A DNA stretch of 64,000 nucleotides from Ophiura sarsii (GCA_035610835.1 CM069454.1:930001-994000), one strand, 5' to 3'. Numbered from the stretch's first letter, positions 12,029-23,879 are shown. The notes: a model not told the origin generated them from the letters alone. Translations and numbers: made by a program.

Positions 12029-12217
12029 TACTCTGTTTGGCCATCTCGAGACAGTGACGTAACCGCGTATTCTACTAATTGCATCACATAACGCGCGCGC
12101 ATACTCGCGGAGCTGGCGTACGAACACGAGCGTTGAAAGGCGGAAGATACACATGCGTGCGTAAAAGCTGCGCCTGTTCAGTTACGTCACTGTCTCGAGA
12201 TGGCCAAACAGAGTATA
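12029..12217. repeat. 37-bp inverted repeat around a CpG-rich centre
   Basis: Arms read ATACTCTGTTTGGCCATCTC... on the left and complement exactly or nearly so on the right. Each arm includes the palindrome CTCGAG and the cAMP-response-element-like TGACGTAA / TTACGTCA. The roughly 115-bp centre is unusually CpG-rich (an ACGCGCGCGC run). It could be a nested fold-back element inside the 10908-12389 transposon. Confidence 0.7.
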
Positions 12218-12398
12218 GGCTCAATTATAAGCAAGTTTGCGACCGGGTTTGCGACCTCTGTGATTTTAGTGGTAACACAATCCCACAGTTAAAACAGTGT
12301 AAATTATTTTTCCACGATACGTATCACGTGATAACCACGATCGATTTCGCAAAATATCGCAAAATGGCGCGGTACCCCATCCCCCCCTAAATAATATG

Positions 12399-13199
12399 CA
12401 AAGCACTATTTCTCTGGCAGTTTCATGCCCACCAACCATTCATGATGGAGGCAATCATCAGACTGGTGTACATCTAATTATAAAAATTAGTCAATGATCA
12501 AGACACAGCATAATTATTATCAGATTGACACAATATAAGTGGTAATATCAATAATCCATAATAGGTGTGAAGATGAAAGTTAATCTCCAAATAAGATAAT
12601 CCGTAATGAGTGTCAAAAATGTTTTGGAGCAATTAAAAAAGTATTTTTGACCCTTTTCTGACTTTTTCTAATGTTCAATTTAGCTATGTTACCTGTAACA
12701 TTGACATTATAACTATGAATAACTATCTCATCTTGTGAAGCAGTTCTCCCCCATAGATATGATCTATAGTTATACATACTTTAACATTTATTTCAACTTT
12801 TTTATGGCCATAATACTACCCATACCCCTAAATCGAGTTGTTTTATGGGATTGTGTCTATGTAATATATAGGGGAATACAGGTATTGTCAATAACATGAA
12901 TTCACAAGAGAATCATAAGAGCAGGACACTTTATTCTTGTAGACAGGATATGAATCTATCATAAAAGTATTCGTGTTGGAGTATGTTCGAAGGTCAGGGA
13001 TCAAACCATTTTAACGCCAAATTTAGAGCTCTGGGGCTCCTACTAAAGGTATCTCATTCTCGTTTCAATGAAACCTACTAAAATGATCAATGAAACCTAC
13101 TAAAAATGATCGTGAAAAAGTGTTCATAGTGTTTACGTGTATTCGGCGCTTTATTATCGTGTGATAGATACACTCACCCATACCGAGTTTGGTACAGTC
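12399..13199. other. Intergenic stretch, no gene seen
   Basis: AT-rich. The only repeat seen is a 22-bp direct duplication containing AATGAAACCTACTAAAA at about 13066 and 13088. Confidence 0.4.
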
Positions 13200-13495
13200 T
13201 TAAAGGTATATTATGTGATCTTTTCCAGGGGACGCCCTCAATCCTCGAGAAAAAAATGGAAGCAGATTTTCTTGCAGATTTACTTTTCTGATCATAAATC
13301 ATGAATATATTCCAAGTTACAGAGCGATACGATTCCTAATAACCTCAAAATCATGGTTTTAGAGTAAAATGTTGAAAAATAGATTGTACCGCTCGGTACA
13401 ATGATTTTAAAGAAATTAGGAATCGTATCGATCTGTAACTTAGAAGATCTTTATGATTTATGATCAAAAATGGTAATCTGCAAGAAAATCTGCTT
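13200..13495. mobile_element. Fold-back MITE (family M2)
   Basis: The left arm starts TTAAAGGTATATTATGTGAT and includes 'gattttcttgcagattta', 'tgatcataaatcat' and 'ccaagttacagagcgatacgattcc'. The right arm carries these blocks in inverted order, with a few mismatches. The centre is the palindrome TTGTACCGCTCGGTACAA. The right terminus looks truncated, because no TTAA mate is found. The left half recurs as a module of the 57-64 kb satellite, which makes this the founder-type copy in this window. Confidence 0.8.
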
Positions 13496-15985
13496 TCATA
13501 GTAAAAATTAACGGTTTGACCTTTCTAATTCACTAATGAGAAGCCGTGTTATGAAGTTATCAAAATACATCCCATCATAGCAACCACAGCCGAAATCGAC
13601 GATAACGAAGCGTGATTGGTCTAAACGCATCACATAACGATCCTGGAATGCGGCGAAAGTATTAAGTAGACTGTGACTCTCAGTCTCCCTCTTACGTCGC
13701 TATCTTGCAGGCTCAGCGGCCGTACAGTAATATTGGACTGGATGATGTAGTCTAAGTTGAATTCGGCAGCTGTTTCGCGGCGTAAAGATAAGGGAGGTTA
13801 CTTAATTGGCTATTAATTATGTTAAATGTTATGATATCTAATTGCAACCTTTATATAATGTTGTCCATAATGTAACAATCATCTGTAGAAAGTTTCATTA
13901 CAATCGGAGTAAAGAAACATGCTAGTTGCTAACGAGATATTGAGACATCTCAAGTGCCATTAATTATTTACACACGTTCGCGTTGTTACACTTCCCTGAC
14001 TTTGACGGTCAATTTCTCAAAACTGGGTTTCTTGGTAGTGTCAACTTCTTTTGCTCATACGAGGGTCGTTCAATAAATAATGAAAGTGGTCATGGTATGG
14101 GATGCATGAGTGATTCTATTGAGGGATAATGTGATCAATACAAAGTATGAACCTTTGTCTTTCAAACAATACCCTTTTGGATTGTTAGATACCTTTGGTT
14201 ATGTAACGTCATTAACATAAACACAATAGGTTTCAGACACTGACTGAAATCTGTCAATTATTTGGCTGGATATGTAATATGTTGAATATGGGTTGATTGA
14301 TACATTTGCGTATATCTCGGCAATGCAAGCATAAAAAAGATAACACTTGGCACATAGTTAGAACACACACTTATCTCTGTTTGACATTCTTTTTTAGAGT
14401 GGATTCGTGGAGCTGTAAAATATTAACATAATGATTTTTGTTCCTTTAACCAGCAAATAAAACAAATGGATTTATACCCAATTGGGTCTGTGTCTATGGG
14501 TAGCTGTCTGTGAGATGTCGATTCTTTCAATTAAAGAAACAAGGTAAACCTATCATTTTGACAGTGCATTTTGGTGTTCTTAGACAAATAAAAGGAATCA
14601 AACCATATAATAAGGATATAATTTTCACGTGATTCCAACCTATTTTGTTGACCTTTTCTCTGGGCCAAGCTGGCTATTTAAAAAAAATGAAAGTAAAAGA
14701 AAACCCTTTTTAATTATGTGGTCCATTAAGTTATAATAATAGGCTATACATCAGATTGGTCTTGAATACAAAGAAAAGACACATAATTATGTTAATAGAG
14801 TTTCAGTATATTGTTGTTTTCCTTGTAATGTGTTCATGCTTATGCTAAAAATGTTAAGCTAATTTCAGGCAATTTTAGCAATAAAGCCACAATTGTCTCG
14901 CGCTTCGCAAACATCCCCTCCCCCATATGTTCACAATCCTTTTATCACCACCGTTTTCCACCCAAAGTAGCGGCTGATGCCAACACTTAAATTAAAGTTA
15001 TACACATTGTGATGCCTAATCACATTTTATTTATGAATTTTCATTAATAAAGATTATTTAACATATCGGATTAAATCTAAATAATCTGTTGCTATTGAAA
15101 TATTATATTTTTAAAAACTGGTTAATTGTGCCTTATTATGTTCAGGCTCTTCACCATCTATTGCCTGCAGATGGAAGCTTAAAATCGGGACATAGTGACT
15201 TTAATTATCACTTATTAATTATCTTTTATTTTCTTTAGTTTGAACAAGTGGTCAAAACCAATTTCAACCCATTAAATCGAGGACTCTGCATTTAGTTATT
15301 GTTCAAGTAATAATGCAATCATGTGTTATGTTTATACATCATCATATCTGATGGAATTAAAGTCAGAAAGCAAATGAAAGTTTATTGAAAGTCATCTTAA
15401 AGTTGAAAATTCTTCTTGTGGTGAAGATATTAATAGTCAGAGACATTACAGAGATTTGATGAAATGCACAGAACCTGTCCGGTGGTTCATTCTTTCAAAG
15501 ATGTTGAAATTAATACTCTGTAAAACATTAAAAATTCACGGCATTAGCATTAACGAATTTGTAAAACACCAATCTTTTAGCGGCATTTTAATTTCACTAA
15601 TTTGAAATAACTTACTATGTTATCCTTTTATACAATCTTAATTAGCGGCATTTTAATTGAGCGAATAGAGGACTTATCAAAATCCGAAAATTAACAAAAT
15701 TATCGAAAAATTATCGAAATTAACAAAATTAAACTGCTAGCGAAATGTTGTTGCTTTACTGCAGTGACAGATAGTAAACTCTAGTATTAGATTATCCCAA
15801 TCTTACTCCCTACTGTGCCCTGTAGTGACCGTGGTTGCACACGTGGCATTTCATGCCTACAGGCAAATCACAATCAACTGGCTGTCTTGTGGACATTGAC
15901 CAATGTAACAGATACCATTGAATCGCATATACTACTGTTGAATTATTAAAGTGATGAGGAAGAGACTATAGGGAGGCAATGGTGT
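13496..15985. other. Long intergenic stretch, no gene seen
   Basis: No exon-like open frame is recognised. An isolated TACGAGGGTCGTTCAATAAA at about 14062 matches the mariner-like end of the element at 41716-42240, but no inverted partner was found. TTAGCGGCATTTTAATT is duplicated at about 15575 and 15643. Confidence 0.4.
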
Positions 15986-15989
15986 CATT

Positions 15990-16026
15990 TACCCCCCCCC
16001 CCCCCCCCCCCCCCCCACCCACCCAC
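15990..16026 (+). repeat. Poly-C tract
   Basis: A C-run of roughly 25 bases followed by ACCC repeats. Such runs often vary in length and carry assembly error. Confidence 0.85.
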
Positions 16027-16819
16027 GGTTGTGGGGGTAAAACATTGAAGTTTGGAGAGCCCAGTATACGAACACACCACACACACCGGTATGGACTGTC
16101 GGTGACTGCATAGAGTGGATTCACAATCTCAAACACGGGGTGGGCAAATAATTGGAATTCTGGGCGATGCCAACAGAGCTAACATAAAATGTCGTGGTTC
16201 AAGCAAAATAATGTCACCGTGGGTGTATGAACTCCCAATGTTCAACTTACCATTTGTAAAAATGTCAAACGCAAATCTCCGTCAGACTGCTATGTATCTC
16301 TCAAGACTGTTAGATTAAGTGTCCTTGGCGTGATAACAAAATACGTAATAATTATAACCAATCGTCTATAGGTTGTGGATATATATTAATGCAGTCGCCA
16401 CCATTTTACTACTGCTGATCGTAATATAGAAATATATATAGGTTTATTCTGATTGTTCATGCAGCCATGACTTACAGGTCGTGAGTGCCTGGATATTGTG
16501 TGGCAATAAGTTAAGGGGTGTACATGTTGTATACAGTTCCAAACCAACGTTAGCGGCTGCCCCATATTTTATGCCGGAATGTTTATTTTGTTGTAGCCAT
16601 GTTTGCTGTTGCGATTGATTAACTTGCTTGTAGTTCTCAACACAGCTTTCTAAAAATAGGACGTTTCTGATGTTTTACCAAACTAAATTATATCTGGTAG
16701 GGCTGCTTTGCACAATTGGAGGTTGATATACGGTATTGTTCTTTTCTTCATGGCACGTATTTGTTGGAGCTATTCCATAGATGACAATAATTAAACGTGG
16801 TAGCGTGATATGCTAAGTG
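16027..16819. other. Intergenic stretch, no gene seen
   Basis: A 67-codon open frame at 16115-16318 has no recognisable domain. Nothing else stands out. Confidence 0.4.
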
Positions 16820-17691
16820 TACAGGGTGGTTCAATAAAACCTTGACAGTTTTTTGAAGCCATTTTTTTTTGAAATTCTGTAGATTTAAAAAAAACCAACT
16901 ATATGATCTTGACTATCTATGCTGAAAATGTCATTACAAATAACCTTACGGTTGAAAAATAACAGCTATTTGAACAAAGTCTGCCCCATTTCACTCTGTC
17001 CACGGGTACTGATTTCGCGACGTTACAACTAGTGTGGTTCAATAAAACATTGACAGTTTTTCAAAGCCATATTTTTAAAAATTGTGGGATTTGAGTGGGG
17101 TTTTTTTACATATTGCTCAAAGATATCATCTTGGCCGTCTATCCTGAAAATGTCAATGTTAATAATGCTATGGCGGCAAAATGATAGCTATTTGAAGAGA
17201 ATCTCTCCAAATCTCTTTGCCCACAAGTAAGTCTACGGGAAATGCCCAGCAAGATACATTAAATGGCATCGTCACTGTTAAGGCATAGAGCATAGACAAT
17301 TACACTTCCAATCTATGAAAATCAATAATTCTAATTAGGGTCACTCATGGTATTATTATTACGTATTGATTTCACACCTGAATAGATGTTAACAATTACA
17401 CTGGTTTCACCTGGCGGGATCTTCAAATCTTAAGATTACTTGCATGCATTTCATCATTCAGTATTCAATGTAACGTCGCGAAATCAGTACCCGTGGACAG
17501 AGTGAAATGGGACAGACTTTGTTCAAATAGCTGTTATTTTGGAACCGTAAGGTTATTTGTAACGATATTTTCAGCATAGATGGTCAAGATCATGTAGTTG
17601 ATGAATATTGAAAAAGATTCTTTTTTAAATCTACAGAATTTTAAAAAAATGGCTTCAAAGAACTGTCAAGGTTTTATGTAACCACCCTGTA
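16820..17691. mobile_element. TA-flanked element with ~210-bp terminal inverted repeats (CAGGGTGG type)
   Basis: The segment is TA-CAGGGTGGTTCAATAAAACC... and ends with the complement, ...ACCACCCTG-TA. Arms match over about 210 bp (16821-17030 with 17470-17690), including GTACTGATTTCGCGACGTTA on one arm and its complement on the other. A second, diverged copy of the terminal sequence (GTGGTTCAATAAAACATTGA) starts at 17034, giving the left side a duplicated end. No transposase frame is present. TA flanks fit the Tc1/mariner superfamily; the TA duplication for this type of end is supported directly at 54.7 kb. Confidence 0.8.
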
Positions 17692-18223
17692 TATTGTGAC
17701 ATCATGTGTATTGCCGTTTAGTATTTTGATATACCGGTATTGCTCTTTTGCTTACACGAACTTAATTATTATAATCAATTACCCAGGATTACTTTACTAG
17801 TCTAGATAAATCTCTTTTTTCGATGGCAAAAGGTGTTTACGTCGTCAAATTCAATAGCATCATTCCACCAACTGTTATTTTCATGGCTCATTGGATAAAA
17901 ATGCCATTAACGAACCCTTTTTAAATACACCGACATCCGACAACTTGGTGCCAAGTCTTGCATTTGATTTACGTTAGCAAATTTATTGACAAAGGCTGTC
18001 ATTATCGGAATAGTTGACGTTTGGTACAACAATAGAACTATTTTGTCTGTGCAGGCCTCAAGTATTGAATGCTAAAGCGGAAATTATTCAAGAGTAGTAA
18101 AAATATATCAAGATATGCGTGTGACATATCAACAAGTGTGTGATTCAATCAGCACGCATAATTACTATCAAAACTAACTAAAATGTAATCAAGATAAAAC
18201 TCCGAACGTCTTAACTAGAATTT

Positions 18224-18255
18224 ACAGAGGATTGATGTTTACATCAATCCTCTGT
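18224..18255. repeat. Perfect 15-bp hairpin
   Basis: ACAGAGGATTGATGT, a 2-base loop, then ACATCAATCCTCTGT. The stem has no mismatches. It may be the core of a very short palindromic repeat; no role can be assigned. Confidence 0.85.
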
Positions 18256-18356
18256 CAAGATTTACAGTAAAAATATGTTTTAAATTTTATTTCAAGGCAC
18301 TCTTTCAGGTTAACCCTTCAATATTATAGTCAAATGATATAACCCTACTTCTGTAA

Positions 18357-18541
18357 CAACCCTTGAACACTCCCTTAAACATCCCCTTGAACATCCCTTG
18401 AACACCCCCTTGAACACCCCTTGAACACTTCTTTAACAACCCTTAAACACTCCCTTGAAATATGAACACCCCCTTGAACACCCCATTGAAAACCCCATGG
18501 AAAAAAACCCTTGAACATCCCATTGAACACCCACTTGAACG
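18357..18541 (+). repeat. CCCTTGAACAC minisatellite
   Basis: About 14 degenerate copies of an 11-14 base unit (CCCTTGAACAC, with CATTGAACAC and CCTTAAACAC variants). It lies directly upstream of the LINE 3' end and may be part of that element's insertion or its coding-end variation. Confidence 0.8.
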
Positions 18542-18921
18542 TCTAAAAAACTGTGTCAGAGCTGCTACCAACTCAGGTTAAAACATCCAAAACCCACGGG
18601 CAGTTCAAAAAGGCAGTAAAGACTCACTTTCTATCTTGATTTTTAATCCATTTTTTATATGCAGTTGTTTCATGAAAAGTGCAATATTATTTTGTGTGCA
18701 AATATATATGATGTTTTTATAATGTGCTGTTTTAATAAGGACCACAATGGAAATAAGCCCTTTTTAGAGCTTTCTCGGGCTATCCTTGGCAATATATGTT
18801 TTTTTATAATAAATTATGTTGTGTTAATTGTTGTAAGTTTTTAAGATTTGTATATTTGATCTGATGTATTGTATCTCTGTGTCTTGATATGCCAAATAAA
18901 ATTAAACTAAACTAAACTAAA
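18541..18921 (+). pseudogene. 3' end of a non-LTR retrotransposon (LINE)
   Basis: The plus strand encodes a short carboxy-terminal reverse-transcriptase-protein tail: LPTQVKTSKTHGQFKKAVK followed by THFLS and a stop at about 18639. This LP-x-FKK-x-LK-THL pattern is typical of the last residues of LINE ORF2 proteins of CR1/Jockey-type clades. A 3' untranslated region of about 260 bp follows and ends in a TAAAC tandem tail (18898-18921), the usual simple-repeat terminus of such elements. Everything 5' of the tail codons is missing, as expected for 5'-truncated reverse transcription. Clade assignment is tentative. Confidence 0.7.
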
Positions 18922-19075
18922 GTGTGTCAGTGTGTCAGACTCAGATAAAGTATGTCAGGTTACGGAAACACCCGATTTCGAACGGCGAAGCCGTGGGGAC
19001 CTGGACAATTCACTGTACGTGTTATGACTCCATGCAAAGAAAAGTTGCCAATCGAAACAAATACCCTTCGTATAA

Positions 19076-20014
19076 CTACACTCTTAGAAGGTCAGGATCA
19101 AATACATGAGTAGATTTCCGGCTCACTTTGTTTTGATCCTTTAAGGATCATTTTCGGATCGTTTTGATCCGTTTTCGGATCGTTTTGATCCGTTTCCAGA
19201 TAGATATCAACAAACGGATCAAATTCACCTTGATCAACTTTGATCTGATTTCCGGATCAATTCGATGAAACAGTTCATTGGTCAATGAGTGACTGACGTC
19301 ACTCTTTCGCAAACCGATAGACGACAAGCAGACGATCTTTTGAATTCGGTCGCCACAGTTGAAACAAGGGTGAAATACCGCGGTAAGTTATCCAGTCTAA
19401 TCTGTAAAATGTTACATGATTTTGTCGGTAAAGTAGTTTTATTTTTTATGTTTGAACATGCTCTATTCTTGTGAACAAATTTCTTGTACCTGACCAGTGC
19501 CATCAGTACGATATTCGGTCAAAATGCTCCTCACAAAATGTCACGATCACTGCGATGTACTAGGCCTACACGATGTAGTAAGCTTACTGCACTCGATATA
19601 TAGTCTGCAGTGTGCACCCGGGGTGGGGGCACTCAATCAATATTAGGTTTCACACCAGGCTCCATCAAAAATACCCCCCTTTTTTTGGCCCGGTGTCACC
19701 GAAAGACCCTTGCATGCATGCTTGTATTTACAATCTGTCACCCGATGACCCCCTATGTTTTCACTTTTTCTTTGATTCAGTTTGATCCTGGAGTAGGATC
19801 ATAAGCTACAGGTACATCCGATTAAGGATCATTATTTTGATCCGTTTCAGTATCATTTGACAGAAATATTTGATCCCATTTCGGATCAAACTTTTTGATC
19901 CTGCTTGTCGGATCACTTTGATCCGGAAAGGGTAAGCTCATATGTGATACCGCTTCTGGATCAAAATTGATCCTTTTCGTCTCATATTTGATCCTGACCT
20001 TCTAAGAGTGTAGC
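19076..20014. mobile_element. 0.94-kb element with TGATCC-rich inverted ends
   Basis: Ends are near-perfect inverted repeats starting CTACACTCTTAGAAGGTC and continuing AGGATCAAAT for about 34 bp. Inside each end lie many TTTTGATCC / GGATCAAAA copies in both orientations (19128-19260 and 19780-19990), a subterminal repeat array of the kind that binds transposase in several superfamilies. The middle holds ordinary sequence with no transposase; the open frames at 19282-19503 (-) and 19289-19474 (+) are overlapping and unrecognised. A lone CACTCTTAGAAG end also occurs at about 22498. Superfamily is not assigned. Confidence 0.75.
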
Positions 20015-20224
20015 TAATAGTAATACTGTTCTGACGTTTATAAATAGTTTCCTTTAAGTATTATCTAAACATTTCTGGTAAATAAATATTCACAGTTTAA
20101 TTAGTTCAACACTTCTATTGGACTTATGCAACAGGTTCATCTGTAAGTTTCCCCTCACGCCTGATCGCTCGGAAGGTAATGTACTAATATATAGTCCGAT
20201 TGTTATATTTGTACCGACCAATGC

Positions 20225-20620
20225 AATGTGCACTAGATCTTGCTCTGGTCTAAGACCAGGCTACCTTGATGTTTATGAGAACATGATCCCTAGTGACCTC
20301 TTCTTGACCTTTGACCTGGTTATGATGATTGACTTTTTTCTTGGCTTATCAATGCGCACAATAAGAAACAACTCCGGTTAAAATCGGAGAATGTCTTCAA
20401 TTTTACCCCTGTATAGGTCAATGCCCCTTAGTGACCCTGTGTGACATGTCACTTTTAATGCAAGAGCAACCTATATAAACATTGATATGAGGAATCCTTT
20501 GACCAATTCTGACAATCAGCAGTCGTTTCCTCTCGAACAAGTATCATTTTGAATGAATAGAGTGAAAATTTACATTTTGACCCCTAGTGCCCCCACATAT
20601 TTTTCGATTTTAAAGACCGG
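20225..20620 (-). repeat. Dispersed repeat shared with 31.6-32.2 kb
   Basis: The reverse complement matches the region near 31620-32190: AGAGCAAGATCTAG, 'accaggtcaaag-tcaagaag', 'gggtcactaggggtca' and 'ttgacctattcaggggtaaa'-like blocks. The copies are diverged and no coding frame is preserved. It is probably an old transposon family of unknown type. Confidence 0.6.
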
Positions 20621-20699
20621 AGTATTATTTATGGGGATGGTAATCGTTAACACAGTGGCGGCACTATGGATGGATGAGTGGGGGTGGGTGGCCAGACAT

Positions 20700-20776
20700 G
20701 GGGGGGGGGGGGGGGGGGGGGGGGGGAGGGGGGGGGCACCTCAACCCAGTCGTGCCCCTCAACCCAGTCGCTCCGT
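20700..20776 (+). repeat. Poly-G tract and 19-bp tandem duplication
   Basis: A G-run from 20700 broken by one A, then CCTCAACCCAGTCG twice (about 20740 and 20758). 'cacagtggcggc' lies 50 bp before, so this may be another member of the CAGTGGCG-plus-G-run group. Confidence 0.75.
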
Positions 20777-21745
20777 CCCCCAGGCCAGGCAAAATATTGT
20801 TTATTTATATCAACTGCCCCCCCCCCTTAAGATTAATAGAACAGACATTGTAAAATTAAGTTGATATTTTTGAGGTACTATGCTGAAAATGACGTCACCA
20901 TAACATTTCTCAAATTATTTGCATATGCAAGTAATAATGAGTATTCTATGGCGAAAAATTACAAAATAAAGAAAACATGTTTATGTGCTAAAAATGTGTT
21001 TAGTTATGTAAAATGTGATACCAGCAAACAACATTTGAAAATAAATTACCAAAGTAATAAGATTTTTGCCATTTACATTGATATTACACACAACTTGTAG
21101 GACGTTCCATGTTACCTGCACTGTTTTGGGGGTCCATTAATTGTCCAATAACATAATACCCTCACCAATCTATAGTGGACTGCAAACATATAGCCAAACC
21201 CTAACTCTATATTAAACACCACACGGCAACAGATTTGTTTCCGACGGAGAAAATTCACCGAAAGCCAAGACGCGGCCACCCCCACCCCCCCCCCCACCCC
21301 CCACCCCACCCCACCCACCCCAAGCAGAAAGCAACTGAGAACATCATTTTAAGTTTTCAGCAACACTAGACTAGTTTTACCACAAAAAAAACCAGTTCGT
21401 GGGGTCTCATATTACCTCAAGTATCATAATTTATATTACCTGCACCTACATGTAGGCCTACCCTTAGCAGACACAAGGACTTGGTCAAGTCTATGCGCAC
21501 CAGCGAAAGAGAAAAGGATTTACACACACAATGCAATATCGTTCGCAGTCACACTGCCACTACCATTGCAGCTATAATAGGCCTATAGGCAACAGGGTAG
21601 GAATTGGAACGTGCGGGTCAGACTGAGAAAAGCAGCCCAATTTGGTTAGGTAAGTGCAACTGATTTTCAGTAAAACATACATTGTACGACGTGTTCAAGG
21701 GGTTTAGAGAGATTTCTAAATAATTCGTCGCTGTTATGACATACC
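20777..21745. other. Intergenic stretch with a C-rich tract
   Basis: No gene is recognised. CCCACCCC repeats occupy 21276-21320. Overlapping open frames read through these tracts and are not convincing. Confidence 0.4.
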
Positions 21746-21778
21746 GGCACATCACAACAGATTCTGTTGTGATGTGCC
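21746..21778. repeat. Perfect 15-bp hairpin
   Basis: GGCACATCACAACAG, loop ATT, CTGTTGTGATGTGCC. Perfect complementarity with a 3-base loop. Like the hairpin at 18224 it is isolated. Confidence 0.85.
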
Positions 21779-21849
21779 TAGACCTCTCACTTTCATATAG
21801 TGACGCGTCAGGTTTCAAATTGGAAAGACTTGCGGGTCCCGATCAAAAT

Positions 21850-22470
21850 TGAAGGGACCCCTTAAATTTGACGATGTATGGAAATGGAAACCTTAAGAAA
21901 TGCTGTAAATTACATAACCATCCTTTGCTCACAATATAAATTCATTAAAACTGTCCGTAAAAAAGTAAAATTTTCAAATACCCAAACTTCAGGACCCCTC
22001 AATTTCTTGGGGGACCCCTTAAATTTGTTTTTTTGAAGTCGTACGGGGTCCTGAAAAATGTCATGGGACCTCTCATATTTTTTGATCCAGTGCTATCCCT
22101 GCCATGTGCTCGTGATTTGTGAAAGTTTGGTTTATTCCGTATCGGAATTATAAGGTGGGTGACGTGGATGAGACGCAACCTGAAATTGAATATAATAAAG
22201 AGATATTTCTAACACAACAATTAGTTGTTGAAAGATATAACTGTACCTTTTTTACGGGAGTAACTTTTACAACTGTGAACATTTGTTCAGTTATAAGAGT
22301 ATTGAATATATGTCATGTTGGGTTTGAGTAAGGGACCTAAAGGACGGGTATATGTGGGGTTATATTGTGCATGGTGTTTTTTTTCCTTATTACGAATAAA
22401 CGGTATGTATCACATGCTTCGACTTTCCGGTGATTTGTGAAAGTTTGGTTTATTCCGTATCGGAATAATA
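21850..22470 (+). repeat. Short direct repeats, 36 bp and 17 bp
   Basis: A segment beginning GTGATTTGTGAAAGTTTGGT and continuing to TATCGGAAT occurs at about 22112 and 22433, identical over about 36 bp and 320 bp apart. GGGACCCCTTAAATTTG occurs at about 21853 and 22012. The spacing suggests a tandem duplication or the ends of a small element. Confidence 0.7.
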
Positions 22471-22701
22471 GTTGGAGATGGTAAAAGTGATAGTATCACT
22501 CTTAGAAGATGGACAAAATCAACCAATTGATATAAAAAATATAAGGTGAACAGCTTACGGATCAGCTATCTGTTACTAATAGTAAGAATGTGATGTAGCT
22601 GGTAGTAAATCGAACAAACTGTAATTGGACTGCTCTTCAAGATGATTACATCTTTAATAGCAAAGAAGGGGCCTACGTGTTCGAACATTTCTGTAAGATA
22701 A

Positions 22702-22796
22702 GTTTAAGTATCATAAGTTTTATTTTACTGACACGTGTCACGGTTCAGAGGTTTTCAATGGTTGCAGGTATTTATTGAATGCCCCTCGTATAGACT
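22702..22796 (+). mobile_element. Solo right end of a mariner-like MITE
   Basis: This segment, from 'taagtatcataagttt' through ACTGACACGTGTCACGG to TTGAATGCCCCTCGTA, closely matches the right end of the complete element at 41716-42240. No matching left end was found, so it is a truncated copy. Confidence 0.75.
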
Positions 22797-23459
22797 ATAA
22801 TAATAATCAGTCAGGGCAAAAAACGGCAACCTATCGAATCTGGCAACATACTGCCGAATCCGGCAATATTGTGTTTTTTTGCCATTGATTATTTTTGTGA
22901 ATTGAGAACCTACTTCTGTATGTTCAGTAAGGTGGTTTCATAATTTAATTAAGTCAAAATGATAACCACTTATCATAAACTATGAATGAAAATTGTGTGG
23001 TATTTATTTTCGTGACTTTGAGCCAGCGATATGTTCGCGAAATTAAATAGATCGCAAAATGAATTCGGTTTTTTTTGCCTCTAGCGTCTTTATTTTAAGT
23101 TGGGTGATCAAATTAGATAATGAATCATGATTTGAAAAGAATTACCTAAGTTTTGACCAAAGCTCATAAATGTTGACTCATTCCAACGAAATGCGCGAGA
23201 CCTCATGTTTTTTACATTAGTCTATTTAGACCGCGATGGACAGTTAACCCTGGATATTAAACGTGGGTTAACGGGAGCGAGGAGAAATGCATGGTGTCAG
23301 CGCTTTAACATCCCATTGGACCCATCCACAAAACGGACCATATAGGGCCTGGATTGTTAGAAATATTGATTGAGACCTATAGGCCTATGACACGTATCCT
23401 AGGTCTTTAGTTTTTTTGTTTTAAGATTATAACTTTATAAATCAATATAATTAACAAAT
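22797..23459. other. Intergenic stretch, no gene seen
   Basis: AT-rich. 'acggcaacctatcgaatctggcaac' and following short GGCAA repeats near 22820-22880 are the only visible structure. Confidence 0.4.
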
Positions 23460-23460
23460 A

Positions 23461-23577
23461 ATATATAGACTCGGACAAACTGGCGAGAATTAAATTAACA
23501 AAGACCTTACAAATACACAGCCTCGAACCCGGTCCCTCTCGCTATCGCGGCGATTGGTTAATCCACTAGACCACAGG
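23461..23577 (-). repeat. tRNA-derived SINE fragment
   Basis: On the minus strand, GTCCCTGTGGTCTAGTGG (A box) is followed about 30 bases later by CCGGGTTCGAGG (B box). A unique tail then contains 'ctttgttaatttaattctcgcc'-type sequence. The acceptor ends do not pair, so this is a tRNA-derived SINE head and body and not a tRNA gene. A second, head-truncated copy lies at 23793-23873. Confidence 0.65.
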
Positions 23578-23792
23578 GACTGTGATTACATGGATTACCA
23601 GACGAACGAGCACTTATGTATACAAAGTCTTCGTAGAAAGCCTCTAGCCAGCCGAAATACATGAGTAAATAATAACAATTGATGATGGCCCATAAGCATG
23701 ACTCTAGCAGAATCTATGACGAGCGAAACTCAATTAAATAAACGCGAGGATCAAGCAAATGATACCAGCCGAGCAATGAAATGAACAAATAA

Positions 23793-23873
23793 TAATATAG
23801 ACTCGGACAAACTGGCGAGAATTAAATTAACAAAGACCTTAAAAATACACAGCCTCGAACCCGGTCTGTAATG
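23793..23873 (-). repeat. Second, truncated copy of the SINE
   Basis: Nearly identical to 23461-23535 over about 75 bp, including the GACCGGGTTCGAGG B-box region, then diverges abruptly inside the tRNA-like head. The copies are 331 bp apart in direct orientation. Confidence 0.75.
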
Positions 23874-23879
23874 TCAAAA

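Larger units (their letters stand above)
10899..12398. mobile_element. 1.48-kb non-autonomous DNA transposon with 9-bp target duplication
   Basis: Terminal inverted repeats start TAGGGGGG and run through GGGGTACCGCGCCATTTTG on the left (10908 on); their complement ends at 12389 on the right. The element is flanked by the direct repeat AATAATATG (10899-10907 and 12390-12398). A 9-bp duplication fits Mutator-like elements; an 8-bp hAT-type reading is also possible. The inside holds a stem at 11034-11123 (AGGTGTGCAGTTC / GAACTGCACACCT), two tRNA-like boxes, and a strong inverted repeat at 12029-12217. No transposase is encoded. Confidence 0.8.
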
